Made by a program: the position numbers and the translations under genes
Shown: in pieces, positions 17,598-27,480 of the stretch
Layout: each line of letters starts with the position of its first letter
Position numbering within the stretch: the stretch's first letter is position 1
The notes under the pieces: model-generated
What the model was told of the DNA's origin: nothing
Database searches by the model: none
What the model saw: only the letters and a program-made list of their open reading frames with translations
Source of the DNA: an alpha proteobacterium IMCC14465
GTDB lineage: Bacteria; Pseudomonadota; Alphaproteobacteria; RS24
NCBI GenBank assembly: GCA_000293845.2
Contig: ALYF01000002.1
Coordinates: forward strand, 372,001 to 436,000
DNA length: 64,000 nt
Reading direction: 5' to 3'

Positions 17598-18725
17598 TTA
17601 TGGGCTTATTGGAGAGGGTATAATCCCAATCGCATTATTTTGCAAACTCGACAAAAATAACAATCCATTTTTCTCTTTGACATTAGTCACAGCATAAATA
17701 TCTGAGTGACGGGCATCCAATGCATGGATAACTTTACCGCTTTCATCCAAATATAAAGCCCATGTTTCTCCCCAAGGCGGCTCAAATTTAATCAACCGCA
17801 ACGCTCTGAAGATAAGTTTCCGCATAAATGAAGATGGCATTAATGCATCTAGATTTTCATCCCGCCCATTGACCAAAGCGACCCAGAAACCGCCATCTGG
17901 AGCTCTTGTAATATTATCAGGATAACCTGGGAGATTGTCTGCAAATAGCTCTGTTTGCCCAGCTTTAGAACCCTTTAACCAGTATTTCTGTATTCGGTAA
18001 CGATAAGTCTCAGCTACAAGGACAAAGCTTTCATCCTTAGAAAGCGCTACGCCATTGGCAAAATGCAACCCTTCCAACGCAATTTCGGTTTTTCCGGTTT
18101 TCAAATCATAGCTTAGTAATCGACCGGCGGCAGGCGTTTCCATCCCTTCATAAAGCGTGTCGTGAATGCCATAACGCGAAGAGGCATCAGAGAACCAGAC
18201 AACACCATCGCTTGAAATATCAAGATCATCGGCAAAACGAATAGCTGTTCCATTCACCTCATTAGTTAATGTTTTCAATTCCCCGCTTGGCGTTATTGCC
18301 AACAACCCTAAAGGCGCATCGCAAATAATTAAATCAGTTTGCACATTCGTAATAGCTTCACGCGCGAATTGCATCGCCAACGGGCGTCCACCTGTATTAA
18401 GGATATCCGTAAAATCATTAGTAGCCGGGTCAATAGCAATAATCCGCCCATCAGCAAGGCCTGTAAAAATCAAACCATCATCCGCAAAAGCGCTTCCCTC
18501 AGGGCCTTGACCATCCAGTTCGATTAAACGGGCATCAGCAAGGCGATTATTTCGTTCAAAGGGCGGCATACCAGCCGGGTTTTTATTCGGCGTCCAAACT
18601 TCGGGTGATATGCCAACCGGCCAAAAAAACAGATAACCAATAGGCAAAGACACCACTATCAATACAGCGCCAAAGATATTTTTTGCTTTAATTTTCAAAA
18701 CCACTCCCATAGCTTTGCGTAGCAT
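17598..18725 (-). CDS. SMP-30/strictosidine synthase-like beta-propeller protein, membrane anchored
   Basis: 375 residues from the ATG at 18725 (18710 and 18782 are alternatives; none has a strong Shine-Dalgarno sequence). A basic n-region and one hydrophobic helix (VLIVVSLPIGYLFFWPVG) anchor the protein or act as an uncleaved signal. The rest is a six-bladed propeller: GPEGSAFADDGLIFTGLADG, RFADDLDISSDGVVWFSDAS, HFANGVALSKDESFVLVAET and PGYPDNITRAPDGGFWVALV. This pattern is shared by gluconolactonase/SMP-30, strictosidine synthase-like and plant/animal plasma-membrane-associated proteins. A lactonase or esterase role is plausible; substrate unknown. Confidence 0.82.
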   Translation of the reverse strand: MLRKAMGVVLKIKAKNIFGAVLIVVSLPIGYLFFWPVGISPEVWTPNKNPAGMPPFERNNRLADARLIELDGQGPEGSAFADDGLIFTGLADGRIIAIDPATNDFTDILNTGGRPLAMQFAREAITNVQTDLIICDAPLGLLAITPSGELKTLTNEVNGTAIRFADDLDISSDGVVWFSDASSRYGIHDTLYEGMETPAAGRLLSYDLKTGKTEIALEGLHFANGVALSKDESFVLVAETYRYRIQKYWLKGSKAGQTELFADNLPGYPDNITRAPDGGFWVALVNGRDENLDALMPSSFMRKLIFRALRLIKFEPPWGETWALYLDESGKVIHALDARHSDIYAVTNVKEKNGLLFLSSLQNNAIGIIPSPISP

Positions 18726-18850
18726 ACATTTTGACTGTCTTAATGTAACCCCGATAAATTCCTTCTCTTGGCAATATTTCACCCAGCGGGTATAAATTTT
18801 AGAGGGAAAAATGATGTCGATACAGACACTAAAATTTTATGAGGGGTAAC

Positions 18851-19345
18851 ATGTCTTACGATTACGAGAATATCGAACAAATCAAACAGCTCAAATACAG
18901 ATATTGCCGCGGCATTGATAGCTGCAACATTGATGAGCTTGGTCGCGTCTTTACAGATGATGCGCGCATTAATTATCAAGGTGGCAGCTATACTTTTGAA
19001 GCTGAAGGCAAAGATAATATCCTGAATGCCATGAAATTTGCTTTTCACGACAAGCTTGTTTCCTGCCATACCGTTCACATGCCTATTATTGAAATCACTG
19101 GCGATACAACCGCTAAAGGTCAATGGCGGTTGCTGGATTATGCGATGAATCTAGCTGAAGATAATAAAGTCACTGTTGGCGGGGCAGAATATATTGATGA
19201 CTATGTGAAAAATACCGACGGAGTTTGGCAGATAAAACAATCGGCCTATACGCGCGTATATGAACAGGTCTTCTTACAGAGTGAACATAATCTCACTCAT
19301 TATCAACTTGGCGGTGGCGTGGTTAAGGGCGAGTTCTCAATTTAG
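18851..19345 (+). CDS. SnoaL-like (NTF2 fold) protein
   Basis: 164 residues from the ATG at 18851, preceded by GAGGGGT. The start YENIEQIKQLKYRYCRGIDS, then ELGRVFTDDARINY and a Trp-rich end (TDGVWQIKQSAYTR), are typical of the SnoaL_4/NTF2-like fold used by dehydratases, isomerases and ring-hydroxylating enzymes. Catalytic residues cannot be assigned from sequence alone. It lies just upstream of a metallo-beta-lactamase-fold gene on the same strand (49-base gap), and both may be part of a small catabolic unit that includes the convergent acyl-CoA ligase (inference). Confidence 0.78.
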   Translation: MSYDYENIEQIKQLKYRYCRGIDSCNIDELGRVFTDDARINYQGGSYTFEAEGKDNILNAMKFAFHDKLVSCHTVHMPIIEITGDTTAKGQWRLLDYAMNLAEDNKVTVGGAEYIDDYVKNTDGVWQIKQSAYTRVYEQVFLQSEHNLTHYQLGGGVVKGEFSI

Positions 19346-19394
19346 AGACACGTCTTATCATTTATAAACCAGCAAATTGCGATAAGGATACAGC

Positions 19395-20330
19395 TTGGCA
19401 ATACCTTATATATTTGAAGACGATATTGAACATGGTGTATGCACACGCCTGACCCCGCTTGTGAGGCGTGTGATTTGCAATAATCCGGGTCCATTCACCT
19501 ATACAGGCACGACCAGCTTTATTGTCGGCAACGGGGTTGTGGCCATTATCGACCCCGGCCCGGATAATGCCGAGCATCTAGACGCACTATTGAACGCACT
19601 GGACCCTGGTGAAATCGTCAGTCATATTTTAGTGACCCATACACATAGCGATCACTCTCCTCTGGCTCAGGCTCTTAAAAAGAAAACAGGTGCTGAGGTT
19701 TGCGGCTATGCCAATACTGACAGCTCAAGCAGCGGAAGCCAAATTGATACAAAGGTTGCCATTGAGGATGCTAATTTTGTCGAAATGGAAGAAGCCATCC
19801 AACGCGACTTCAACCCAGATATCCCTCTTCAACACCAAGACATCCTTAACGGCCCTGACTGGACGCTGGAAGCGATACACACACCTGGCCATATAAGTAA
19901 TCACTTATGTTTTTCACTGCATGAAGAAAAAACAGTTTTCACCGGTGACCATATTATGGGCTGGGCGACGAGTGTTATCGTCCCACCGGATGGCAATATG
20001 GCAGACTATATGGCCTCATTGGCTTATCTTCTGAACTACGACATCGACCTACTTCGCCCCACACATGGTCCGGCGATTGAAAACCCCGATACCTTCATAA
20101 ATGCCTATATCACCCATCGCCAAAATCGTGAGGAACAAATTCTTGGTCAACTCGCTCAGGGCGTGACGCAGATACAGGATATGATTCCAGTGCTTTATGC
20201 CGATACCGACAAACGACTTTATCCTGCCGCCGCCATGTCCGTTCTGGCGCATCTTGAAGGTCTGGTCAGCACCGGCAAAGTTGCCTGTGACAATCAGATA
20301 AAATTATACTCAGATTTTCGGATAAAATAA
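19395..20330 (+). CDS. Metallo-beta-lactamase-fold hydrolase (LACTB2-like)
   Basis: 311 residues. The metal motif is THTHSDH (H82, H84, D86, H87), with further ligands in HTPGHISNH and FTGDHIMGW, and a late His in RPTHGPAIE. A C-terminal winged-helix-like segment follows, as in LACTB2-like proteins. The start is a TTG at 19395, preceded by AAGGATA. An uncommon start, but the next internal ATG would cut into the conserved N-terminal strand. Members of this group hydrolyse thioesters or RNA; the substrate here is unknown. Confidence 0.85.
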   Translation: MAIPYIFEDDIEHGVCTRLTPLVRRVICNNPGPFTYTGTTSFIVGNGVVAIIDPGPDNAEHLDALLNALDPGEIVSHILVTHTHSDHSPLAQALKKKTGAEVCGYANTDSSSSGSQIDTKVAIEDANFVEMEEAIQRDFNPDIPLQHQDILNGPDWTLEAIHTPGHISNHLCFSLHEEKTVFTGDHIMGWATSVIVPPDGNMADYMASLAYLLNYDIDLLRPTHGPAIENPDTFINAYITHRQNREEQILGQLAQGVTQIQDMIPVLYADTDKRLYPAAAMSVLAHLEGLVSTGKVACDNQIKLYSDFRIK

Positions 20331-20331
20331 A

Positions 20332-21969
20332 TCAGCTATCAGAAGCGTTCGGCAAGACATAATCTTTAAATTGCTCCCTCAATGTCAGCTTTTGGATTTT
20401 ACCTGTCGCTGTGTGAGGTATCTCTTCCACAAAGACCACATCATCCGGCATCCACCATTTGGCAATTTTACCTTCCATAAAACTCAGTACGTCATCGCGT
20501 GACAAATCCACATCGTCTTTTTTAATGACAATTAATATCGGACGTTCATCCCATTTTGGATGTGCCACCCCAATCACGGCAGCTTCAACAATATCAGGAT
20601 GACCGACGGCAATATTCTCAAGCTCAATGGATGAAATCCACTCGCCCCCCGATTTCACGACATCTTTGGAACGGTCGGTAATTTGCATAAACCCGTCAGC
20701 ATCTAAGGTTGCGACATCACCCGTATCGAAGAAACCTTCATCATCCAAAACATCGCCGCCCTCGCCCTTCATATAGCTTTCTATAATAAACGGCCCTTTA
20801 ACCTTTAAATTCCCAAAGGTTTTCCCATCTCGGGGTAATTCATTACCGTCATCATCCGTAATTTTCATTTGAACGAGGTAAGGCGGACGACCCTGCTTCA
20901 CTTTTATGTCGACTTTTTCATCAAAGGGAAGATCTTTCATTTTTCCGGTCAAAACACCCATCGTTCCTAAGGGAGATAATTCTGTCATGCCCCAAGCATG
21001 ATTGACCTCCACCTCGTAATCTCTTTCGAATTTTTCAATCATCATGCGCGGTGCCGCCGACCCGCCAATCACCACCGTATCCAGATAAGGCAATTTGAGG
21101 TTTTGTTCCTCAAGGTGCTGTAACAACATAAGCCAGACGGTTGGCACGGCAGCTGTAAAGCTAACCTGCTCGGCATCTAAAAGCTCATATATACTCGGAC
21201 CATCCATTTGCGGCCCGGGATTAACCATCGTGGCTCCAACCATCGGGCACGTAAAAACCAGCCCCCATGCATTGGCATGGAACATCGGGACAACAGGCAA
21301 CACGACAGATTTACTACCTAGCCCCATAACATCCTGGCTCACAGCAACCAGTGAATGCAGCACATTGGAGCGATGGGAATATACAACGCCCTTTGGATTC
21401 CCCGTTGTGCCGGAGGTATAGCAAATGCCACAGGCATCATTCTCGTCTAGTTGAACCCAACTAAAATCACCGTCATTGGCATTGATAAGCGTCTCATAGC
21501 AATAGGCATTATCAAGTGTCGTCTCCGGCATTTCATCTTCGTTACAATAAATGATGAACCCTTTAACGGTGTCGAGTTTTTCCTGAATCGCCTCAAGAAT
21601 GGGTACGAATGTCAAATCGACGAAAATAAACTTATCTTCAGCATGGTTAATAATATAGATAAGCTGGTCGGCAAACAGACGCGGATTAAGCGTATGATAA
21701 ACGGCGCCTATGCCAGCAATCGCATACCAGCTTTCAAAATGCCGATGGTTATTCCAAGCAAGCGTGGCAACAACATCCCCCTTACTTAGCCCGAGCGATT
21801 GGAGCGCTTGTGACATTTTTCTGGCTCTTAAATGCGCCTCTGCATAGGTTTCTCGATGTATTTTACCTCCCACCAGACGGGAAACGATTTCTACATCCGA
21901 ATGATAAATATTTGCATGATCTAGAATATCATTAACCAGCAATGCCGATGTCTGCATTCTTCCAAGCAT
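20332..21969 (-). CDS. Long-chain acyl-CoA synthetase (AMP-forming)
   Basis: 545 residues. It activates a carboxylic acid with ATP and CoA. Visible motifs are the P-loop [18 protein letters not shown], the mid-motif [10 protein letters not shown], the hinge region [20 protein letters not shown] with [12 protein letters not shown], and the C-terminal catalytic Lys in [10 protein letters not shown]. The length and the WHNNRHFE-type N-terminus match the fatty acyl-CoA synthetase group rather than acetyl-CoA synthetase. It converges on the MBL-fold gene with a 1-base gap. The fatty acid range is not predictable from this. Confidence 0.93.
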   Translation of the reverse strand: MLGRMQTSALLVNDILDHANIYHSDVEIVSRLVGGKIHRETYAEAHLRARKMSQALQSLGLSKGDVVATLAWNNHRHFESWYAIAGIGAVYHTLNPRLFADQLIYIINHAEDKFIFVDLTFVPILEAIQEKLDTVKGFIIYCNEDEMPETTLDNAYCYETLINANDGDFSWVQLDENDACGICYTSGTTGNPKGVVYSHRSNVLHSLVAVSQDVMGLGSKSVVLPVVPMFHANAWGLVFTCPMVGATMVNPGPQMDGPSIYELLDAEQVSFTAAVPTVWLMLLQHLEEQNLKLPYLDTVVIGGSAAPRMMIEKFERDYEVEVNHAWGMTELSPLGTMGVLTGKMKDLPFDEKVDIKVKQGRPPYLVQMKITDDDGNELPRDGKTFGNLKVKGPFIIESYMKGEGGDVLDDEGFFDTGDVATLDADGFMQITDRSKDVVKSGGEWISSIELENIAVGHPDIVEAAVIGVAHPKWDERPILIVIKKDDVDLSRDDVLSFMEGKIAKWWMPDDVVFVEEIPHTATGKIQKLTLREQFKDYVLPNASDS

Positions 21970-22106
21970 ATTACCCTCACTAACTTATCTATATTTTTCA
22001 ACGACTTCACGGCTATACATGACAACCACTTAAAGACATTTCAAGATAGACATAGAAGTCGCGTAATTCAACAACAACCAGATAATATGAAGTGACGAAA
22101 GAGGGT

Positions 22107-22706
22107 CTAAGGAAACAAACGAACCGTCTGCCAACCCGATACATCGTCAGGGCGACGATAGACAATCCGGTCATGCAACCTAAAGTCACCATCTTGCCAA
22201 AATTCTATTTCCTGCGGTTTTATCAACCAGCCTGACCAATGCGATGGGCGTGGCACATCTTGATTGGCAAATTTCTCTTCAAATTCCGCCACCCGGGCTT
22301 CTAGCGTTTCTCTATCGGAGAGAGGCGTTGATTGCTGAGATGCCCAAGCACCTATCTGGCTGCCTCTTGCGCGTGAGGCATAATATGCATCCGCTTCGGC
22401 GTCGCTCACTTGTTCAACATCCCCCCGCACCCGCACCTGACGGTGTAGCGATTTCCAGTGAAAACATAATGCCGCCTTGGCTGTCATGCCAAGTTCTTGG
22501 CCCTTAGCGCTTTCTAGATTGGTGTAAAACACAAACCCCTCATCACTGACGCCTTTTAGAAGCACAACCCTGACATTGGGCATGCCTTGAGTGTCCACCG
22601 TCGCGACAGACATGGCATTTGGATCATTTGGTTCTGTTTTTTCAGCTTCGGATAACCAAGCTGCAAAAGCTGTGAGGGGATTATCCGGCGGGGATTGAAA
22701 GTCCAT
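22107..22706 (-). CDS. pdxH: Pyridoxine/pyridoxamine 5'-phosphate oxidase
   Basis: 199 residues. PdxH oxidises pyridoxine or pyridoxamine 5'-phosphate to PLP with FMN. Family segments are [54 protein letters not shown] and the C-terminal [20 protein letters not shown]. The extreme C-terminal VRLFP is close to the RLAP ending of the family. The gene stands alone between divergent and convergent neighbours. Confidence 0.95.
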   Translation of the reverse strand: MDFQSPPDNPLTAFAAWLSEAEKTEPNDPNAMSVATVDTQGMPNVRVVLLKGVSDEGFVFYTNLESAKGQELGMTAKAALCFHWKSLHRQVRVRGDVEQVSDAEADAYYASRARGSQIGAWASQQSTPLSDRETLEARVAEFEEKFANQDVPRPSHWSGWLIKPQEIEFWQDGDFRLHDRIVYRRPDDVSGWQTVRLFP

Positions 22707-22804
22707 AATAACCTTTCCAATAATTCATTTTTAAATTAGACCGATTTTTCCTATATTCAAAACGGAACATAATGAACTACTCACATTAAAACGATAAGGG
22801 AGTC

Positions 22805-23293
22805 ATGACTTTGTTTTCTATCAAAAACCCACTCATCTGGTGCACTGTAATTGTATTTTCATTCATTCAAGCCGGTTGCGCGGATAACCCGAACAGACAA
22901 CAAGAAATTGGCGCGGTTACAGGCATGTTACTTGGTGGTCTTGTCGGCTCCCAGATAGGCGATGGTAACGGCAGACGTGCTGCAATTGTGACAGGTGCAT
23001 TTTTGGGCACGCTGGCAGGCAGTGAGATTGGTCGTCGCTTAGATGAAGCCGATAAAATGAAAATGGGAATGGCAACTACAGATGCCCTAAATAATAATAA
23101 AATCGGGACAGCGAGCCGTTGGGAGAGTGATAAGTCAGATATTGCAGGTGTTGTCACCCCTACCCGTGATTACACAGATGCAAACGGAAATTATTGCCGC
23201 GAAATAAAGCAAACTGTGGTTATTCAGGGTGAAACAAAACAAGAAACCGGACAAGCCTGCCGCGAAAAAGACGGATCTTGGTCTTTAAGCTAA
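22805..23293 (+). CDS. Glycine-zipper outer-membrane lipoprotein (17 kDa antigen-like)
   Basis: 162 residues. A lipoprotein signal ends in the lipobox IQAG|C (Cys about 25). A glycine-rich double helix follows (GMLLGGLVGSQIGDGNGRRA, then LGTLAGSEIGRRLDEADK), the glycine-zipper 2TM pattern. The C-terminal part (YTDANGNYCREIKQTVVIQG, then QACREKDGSW) is the surface-antigen domain common in alphaproteobacteria such as the rickettsial 17 kDa antigen. Probably an abundant envelope lipoprotein of structural role. Confidence 0.87.
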   Translation: MTLFSIKNPLIWCTVIVFSFIQAGCADNPNRQQEIGAVTGMLLGGLVGSQIGDGNGRRAAIVTGAFLGTLAGSEIGRRLDEADKMKMGMATTDALNNNKIGTASRWESDKSDIAGVVTPTRDYTDANGNYCREIKQTVVIQGETKQETGQACREKDGSWSLS

Positions 23294-23340
23294 TCGGACA
23301 GGCTTAAAAAAACCTGTATATTGCCTTTTCTTAGTTTATG

Positions 23341-23358
23341 AGGGGGTTACTTCCCCCT
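23341..23358. other. GC-rich hairpin ahead of fabI
   Basis: A perfect 6-bp inverted repeat (AGGGGG and CCCCCT) with a 6-base loop lies between the lipoprotein gene and fabI. It is followed by TTATAATG rather than a T run, so it is at best a weak terminator for the lipoprotein gene. It may also shape the fabI leader. Confidence 0.4.
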
Positions 23359-23430
23359 TATAATGACTGAGTCGCACTCTTAAAGGTCAGTGTCTTAATG
23401 GACGTTGAATCAGAAAAAAGGAAAACGGAA

Positions 23431-24243
23431 ATGTCGGGTATGATGCAAGGAAAACGCGGTCTCATCATGGGCGTGGCGAATAAAAACTCCATTGCGTGGG
23501 GCATTGCCCGCGCCTGTGCAGATGCAGGGGCGGAACTGGCATTCACCTATCAGGGCGAGGCGCTAGAAAAGCGCATTTTTCCGCTGGCGGAATCAGTCGG
23601 CGCAAACATTATCGAACCCTGTGATGTAACAGATGAAGAAAGCCTGAAAGCATTATTTGAAAAACTGAAACTTGAATGGGGTCATCTCGATTTTGTCGTT
23701 CACGCCATTGCTTTTGCCGGCAAGGAAGAACTGATGGGGCGTTATGTCGACACCTCTTCCAAGGCTTTCGATATGGCACTGAATATTTCTTGCTACTCCT
23801 TCACGTCGGTATGTCGTCATGCCGAACCCCTTATGTCGGAAGGCGGGTCATTGCTCACCCTGTCCTATTATGGGGCAGAGAAAGTCATTCCCCATTATAA
23901 CGTTATGGGCGTTGCCAAGGCCGCATTGGAAGCAAGCGTACGCTACCTCGCCAGTGATTTGGGGCCAGAAGGCTTGCGCGTAAATGGCATATCCGCAGGG
24001 CCTATCCGCACACTTGCCGCCGCAGGTATTGGCGATTTCAAGGAAATGCTAAAATGGAACGAGGCCAACGCACCTTTGCGTCAAAATGTGACGCAAGAAC
24101 AAGTCGGTCAGTCTGCACTCTACCTTTTATCAGATATGGGGTCAGGGGTTACCGGTGAAATTCACTATGTTGATTGCGGCTATAACACGATTGGTCTGGC
24201 TGCTTTTGACAGTCTCAAAGACGAAAAAGCTTCAGAGTCTTAG
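23431..24243 (+). CDS. fabI: Enoyl-[acyl-carrier-protein] reductase (NADH) FabI
   Basis: 270 residues from the ATG at 23431, preceded by a purine-rich GGAAAACGGAA. The upstream in-frame ATG at 23398 adds a polar stretch not seen in the family. FabI reduces trans-2-enoyl-ACP in the last step of fatty acid elongation. GKRGLIMGVANKNSIAWGIA is the cofactor loop. The catalytic residues appear in SYYGAEKVIPHYNVMGVAK (Tyr146, Tyr156, Lys163), the YX6K spacing of FabI rather than YX3K. The following aroC, 49 bases on, may be cotranscribed. Confidence 0.96.
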   Translation: MSGMMQGKRGLIMGVANKNSIAWGIARACADAGAELAFTYQGEALEKRIFPLAESVGANIIEPCDVTDEESLKALFEKLKLEWGHLDFVVHAIAFAGKEELMGRYVDTSSKAFDMALNISCYSFTSVCRHAEPLMSEGGSLLTLSYYGAEKVIPHYNVMGVAKAALEASVRYLASDLGPEGLRVNGISAGPIRTLAAAGIGDFKEMLKWNEANAPLRQNVTQEQVGQSALYLLSDMGSGVTGEIHYVDCGYNTIGLAAFDSLKDEKASES

Positions 24244-24292
24244 GCAAAATAAGAGACTGATACTTTAACTTTAAAACTCGAAACAGAAATAC

Positions 24293-25390
24293 ATGTCACA
24301 TAATTCATTTGGTCATCTTTTTAGATTTACAAGCTGGGGCGAAAGCCACGGACCCGCGATAGGGTGTGTTGTTGATGGCACGCCTGCCCGTATCCCCCTG
24401 CTCGAAAAAGATATTCAGCACTGGCTGGATCGGCGCAAGCCTGGGCAAAATCGTTTCACCACGCAAAGGCAAGAACCGGATGAAGTCAAAATTCTTTCCG
24501 GCGTTTTTGAGGACCCCGAAACTGGTGAGCAAGTGACAACTGGCACCCCCATCTCTTTGCATATTGAGAACACCGACCAGCGGTCAAAAGATTATTCTGA
24601 CATCAAAGATAGCTACCGACCCGGGCATGCAGATTTCACCTATACGGAAAAATACGGCATTCGGGATTATCGCGGCGGTGGACGCCAATCTGCGCGTGAA
24701 ACGGCAACGCGTGTCGCCGCAGGGGCGATCGCGCGCAAAATCCTTCCTGATGTGTCTATTATCGGTTCGCTGGTTCAAATGGGACCTCATGCAATTAATC
24801 GGGATAATTGGCATGATGCCGTGATTGATGAGAACCCTTTCTGGTGTCCCGATAAAGAAGCCGCCGCCATGTGGGAAGACTATCTAGACGGCGTACGCAA
24901 AGCCGGTTCATCATGCGGCGCAATCATTGAGGTCACGGCCAAAAACGTACCTGTCGGCCTCGGTGCGCCAATTTACGGCAAGTTGGACGCAGATTTGGCA
25001 AACGCCATGATGAGCATTAATGCTGTTAAAGGTGTCGAAATCGGTGAAGGGTTTGCTGCTGCGGCTTTATCGGGTGAAATGAACGCCGATGAAATGTCAG
25101 CTTCAAAAACTACCGACAAAAGCGCGCCTGAATTCTCCAGCAATCATGCTGGTGGTATTCTGGGTGGCATCTCAACCGGTCAAGACATCACACTCAGATT
25201 CGCGGTTAAACCAACCTCATCTATTTTGACACCGCGCAAAACCATCACCGCGTCGGGCGAAGAAACTGAAATCATCACAAAAGGCCGTCATGACCCCTGT
25301 GTTGGCATCAGAGCCGTGCCGGTTGGTGAAGCCATGATGGCGATTGTTCTCGCCGACCATTATCTCAGAAACCGCGGACAAAACGGATAG
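24293..25390 (+). CDS. aroC: Chorismate synthase
   Basis: 365 residues. AroC converts EPSP to chorismate with reduced FMN, the last shikimate pathway step. The three signatures are visible: [20 protein letters not shown] at the N-terminus, [17 protein letters not shown] with GAIARKIL near residues 120-140, and the C-terminal [20 protein letters not shown]. The length is normal. The next gene, thiE, begins 8 bases after the stop. Confidence 0.97.
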   Translation: MSHNSFGHLFRFTSWGESHGPAIGCVVDGTPARIPLLEKDIQHWLDRRKPGQNRFTTQRQEPDEVKILSGVFEDPETGEQVTTGTPISLHIENTDQRSKDYSDIKDSYRPGHADFTYTEKYGIRDYRGGGRQSARETATRVAAGAIARKILPDVSIIGSLVQMGPHAINRDNWHDAVIDENPFWCPDKEAAAMWEDYLDGVRKAGSSCGAIIEVTAKNVPVGLGAPIYGKLDADLANAMMSINAVKGVEIGEGFAAAALSGEMNADEMSASKTTDKSAPEFSSNHAGGILGGISTGQDITLRFAVKPTSSILTPRKTITASGEETEIITKGRHDPCVGIRAVPVGEAMMAIVLADHYLRNRGQNG

Positions 25391-25398
25391 AGCTTTCC

Positions 25399-26046
25399 AT
25401 GCAATGTCGTTTATATCTGATTACGCCACCGGCTATCGATTTAGACAGGTTTCCCGACCTATTAGATAAAACGCTCGCCGCCGGTGACGTCGCCTGCCTA
25501 CAATTACGCTTAAAACGGCCTGACGAGACACCTGTCGCCGACGGTCTGATTTTACAGGCAGCTGAAAAGCTCCTTCCTATAGCCCATAAGCATGATGTGA
25601 GCTTATTGATTAATGATCGGGCTGACCTCGCTTTGACATCTGGTGCAGATGGGGTGCATATCGGTCAAGAAGACACACCCTATGCGGAAGCACGGCAGAT
25701 ACTCGGTCAAGACTCAATTATTGGCGTGACCTGCCATGATAGCCGTCACCTGGCTATGGTCGCAGGTGAAGACGGTGCTGACTATGTTGCCTTTGGCGCA
25801 TTTTTCCCTACCTCGACCAAAACACCCTCTCGTCAGGCGGACCCTGAATTGCTCACATGGTGGCAGGAAACAACAGAACTCCCTTGTGTTGCCATTGGCG
25901 GCATTACCACAGATAACGCAGCTTCACTGATAAAAGCTGGCGCCGACTTTTTAGCCGTTTCAGGCGGTGTCTGGGGCTATGCGCACGGACCTGAAGAAGC
26001 CGTTAAAGCCTTTAACGCACTTTTTCTCGCCTTAGATGAAAGCTAG
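25399..26046 (+). CDS. thiE: Thiamine-phosphate synthase
   Basis: 215 residues. ThiE joins HMP-pyrophosphate and the thiazole phosphate to form thiamine phosphate. [52 protein letters not shown] and [14 protein letters not shown] with [11 protein letters not shown] are the barrel and phosphate-binding motifs of the family. It is close behind aroC. No TPP riboswitch was seen before it, so it is likely expressed with aroC. TenI-like regulators share the fold, but the full set of catalytic segments favours ThiE. Confidence 0.93.
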   Translation: MQCRLYLITPPAIDLDRFPDLLDKTLAAGDVACLQLRLKRPDETPVADGLILQAAEKLLPIAHKHDVSLLINDRADLALTSGADGVHIGQEDTPYAEARQILGQDSIIGVTCHDSRHLAMVAGEDGADYVAFGAFFPTSTKTPSRQADPELLTWWQETTELPCVAIGGITTDNAASLIKAGADFLAVSGGVWGYAHGPEEAVKAFNALFLALDES

Positions 26047-26122
26047 GCTTTTTTTTAGAAACTGAAAGTGTTATCAGTGCGACACGATTGGTCTTATTGA
26101 GACCATATCCTGAGGAGCTAAC

Positions 26123-26686
26123 ATGAAAATCAACGGCAACGAAATCCGTCCCGGAAATGTCATCATGCATAATGGAGAATTATGGGTCGCGGTCAAACTG
26201 CAACATGTTAAGCCTGGCAAAGGCGGTGCATTTGCACAGGTGGAACTTAAAAACCTTCTCAATGGATCTAAGCTCAATGAAAGATTCCGCTCCGCCGATA
26301 AGGTCGAGCGCGTCAGACTGGAGCAAAGAGATTATCAATTTCTTTATGAAGCCGATGGTGCACTTACCTTTATGGACACAGAAACCTATGACCAGATTGA
26401 ACTGCAAACAGATTTCGTTGGAGAGCGCGCCGCATTTTTGCAGGACGGCATGATGGTTGTTGTCGAAATTCATGAAGGCAAGCCGATTGGCGTTCGCCTG
26501 CCTGATCAGGTGACACTGGCTGTTTCTGAAACTGAACCTGTTGTGAAAGGTCAAACGGCCGCGTCATCTAACAAGCCTGCAATGCTGGAAAATGGCGTTC
26601 GGGTCATGGTGCCGCCTTTTGTTGAAGCCGGTGATAAAATCGTCGTTGAAACCAATGAAGTCGTCTATCTGAAGCGTGCCGATTAG
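26123..26686 (+). CDS. efp: Translation elongation factor P
   Basis: 187 residues. EF-P relieves ribosome stalling at polyproline. All three domains are present: [20 protein letters not shown], the modification loop [12 protein letters not shown] with the target lysine at K33, and the C-terminal domain with [19 protein letters not shown]. The loop is the lysine type, usually beta-lysylated by EpmA and EpmB; neither enzyme gene lies in this window. AGGAG precedes the ATG. The inositol-monophosphatase-type gene follows with no gap. Confidence 0.96.
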   Translation: MKINGNEIRPGNVIMHNGELWVAVKLQHVKPGKGGAFAQVELKNLLNGSKLNERFRSADKVERVRLEQRDYQFLYEADGALTFMDTETYDQIELQTDFVGERAAFLQDGMMVVVEIHEGKPIGVRLPDQVTLAVSETEPVVKGQTAASSNKPAMLENGVRVMVPPFVEAGDKIVVETNEVVYLKRAD

Positions 26687-27472
26687 ATGCCGGCAACCTC
26701 CCCCACACTCAATGTTATGATGCTGGCCGCGCGCAAAGCCGCCAGAGATTTGCGCCGTGATTTTGGCGAAGTAGAGAATCTGCAGGTCTCCAAAAAAGGA
26801 CCCGGCGATTTCGTGTCCAATGCTGACCTCAAAGCCGAACAAACTATCTTTGAAGAACTTTCCCACGCCAGACCCGGCTACGGCTTCATCATGGAAGAAA
26901 GCGGTGTGCGTGAAGGCAAAGACAAAACTCATAATTGGATTGTCGACCCGCTGGATGGCACAAGCAATTTCTTGCATGGTATTCCGCATTTTGCGACCTC
27001 TATCGCCCTTGAGCGCGAAGGTCAGCTTGTTGCCGGCGTTGTCTATAATCCTGTAACTGACGAAATGTATTATGCCGAAAAAGGCACAGGCGCTTATTTC
27101 AATGACAAGCGCATGCGGGTTGCAGGGCGTACCCGCCTCTCAGATGCGGTTCTTGCCTGCGGTATTCCCCATGGTGTTCGTGCAGGTCAAGAGGCTTTTG
27201 CAAACGAGATTAAAACCCTTCTTCCCAAAGTTGCGGGCGTCAGACGTTTTGGCGCGGCCGCACTAGACCTAGCTTATGTCGCCGCTGGACGTGTTGATGG
27301 TTTCTGGGAACGTGGGCTGTCATCATGGGACATGGCCGCAGGTGTCGTGCTGGTTCGAGAAGCAGGCGGCATAGTCACTGATCTCAAACAAGGCTCCAAC
27401 TTCCTCGAAACCGGTGACATCGTTGCCGCTAATGACACCCTGCATGACAGGCTCATTCCTGAACTTGGATAA
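26687..27472 (+). CDS. Inositol monophosphatase family protein (SuhB-like)
   Basis: 261 residues, beginning on the base after the efp stop. Metal-binding motifs are visible: GDFVSNADLKAE, MEEESG-like MEESGVREG, WIVDPLDGTSNFLHGIPHFA and the late WERGLSSWDMAAGVVLVREA. The family dephosphorylates inositol phosphates and related sugar phosphates in a Mg-dependent way; SuhB also binds the rRNA antitermination complex in gamma-proteobacteria. The efp neighbour fits a link with translation, but that is inference. Confidence 0.92.
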   Translation: MPATSPTLNVMMLAARKAARDLRRDFGEVENLQVSKKGPGDFVSNADLKAEQTIFEELSHARPGYGFIMEESGVREGKDKTHNWIVDPLDGTSNFLHGIPHFATSIALEREGQLVAGVVYNPVTDEMYYAEKGTGAYFNDKRMRVAGRTRLSDAVLACGIPHGVRAGQEAFANEIKTLLPKVAGVRRFGAAALDLAYVAAGRVDGFWERGLSSWDMAAGVVLVREAGGIVTDLKQGSNFLETGDIVAANDTLHDRLIPELG

Positions 27473-27480
27473 ACGGTTCT

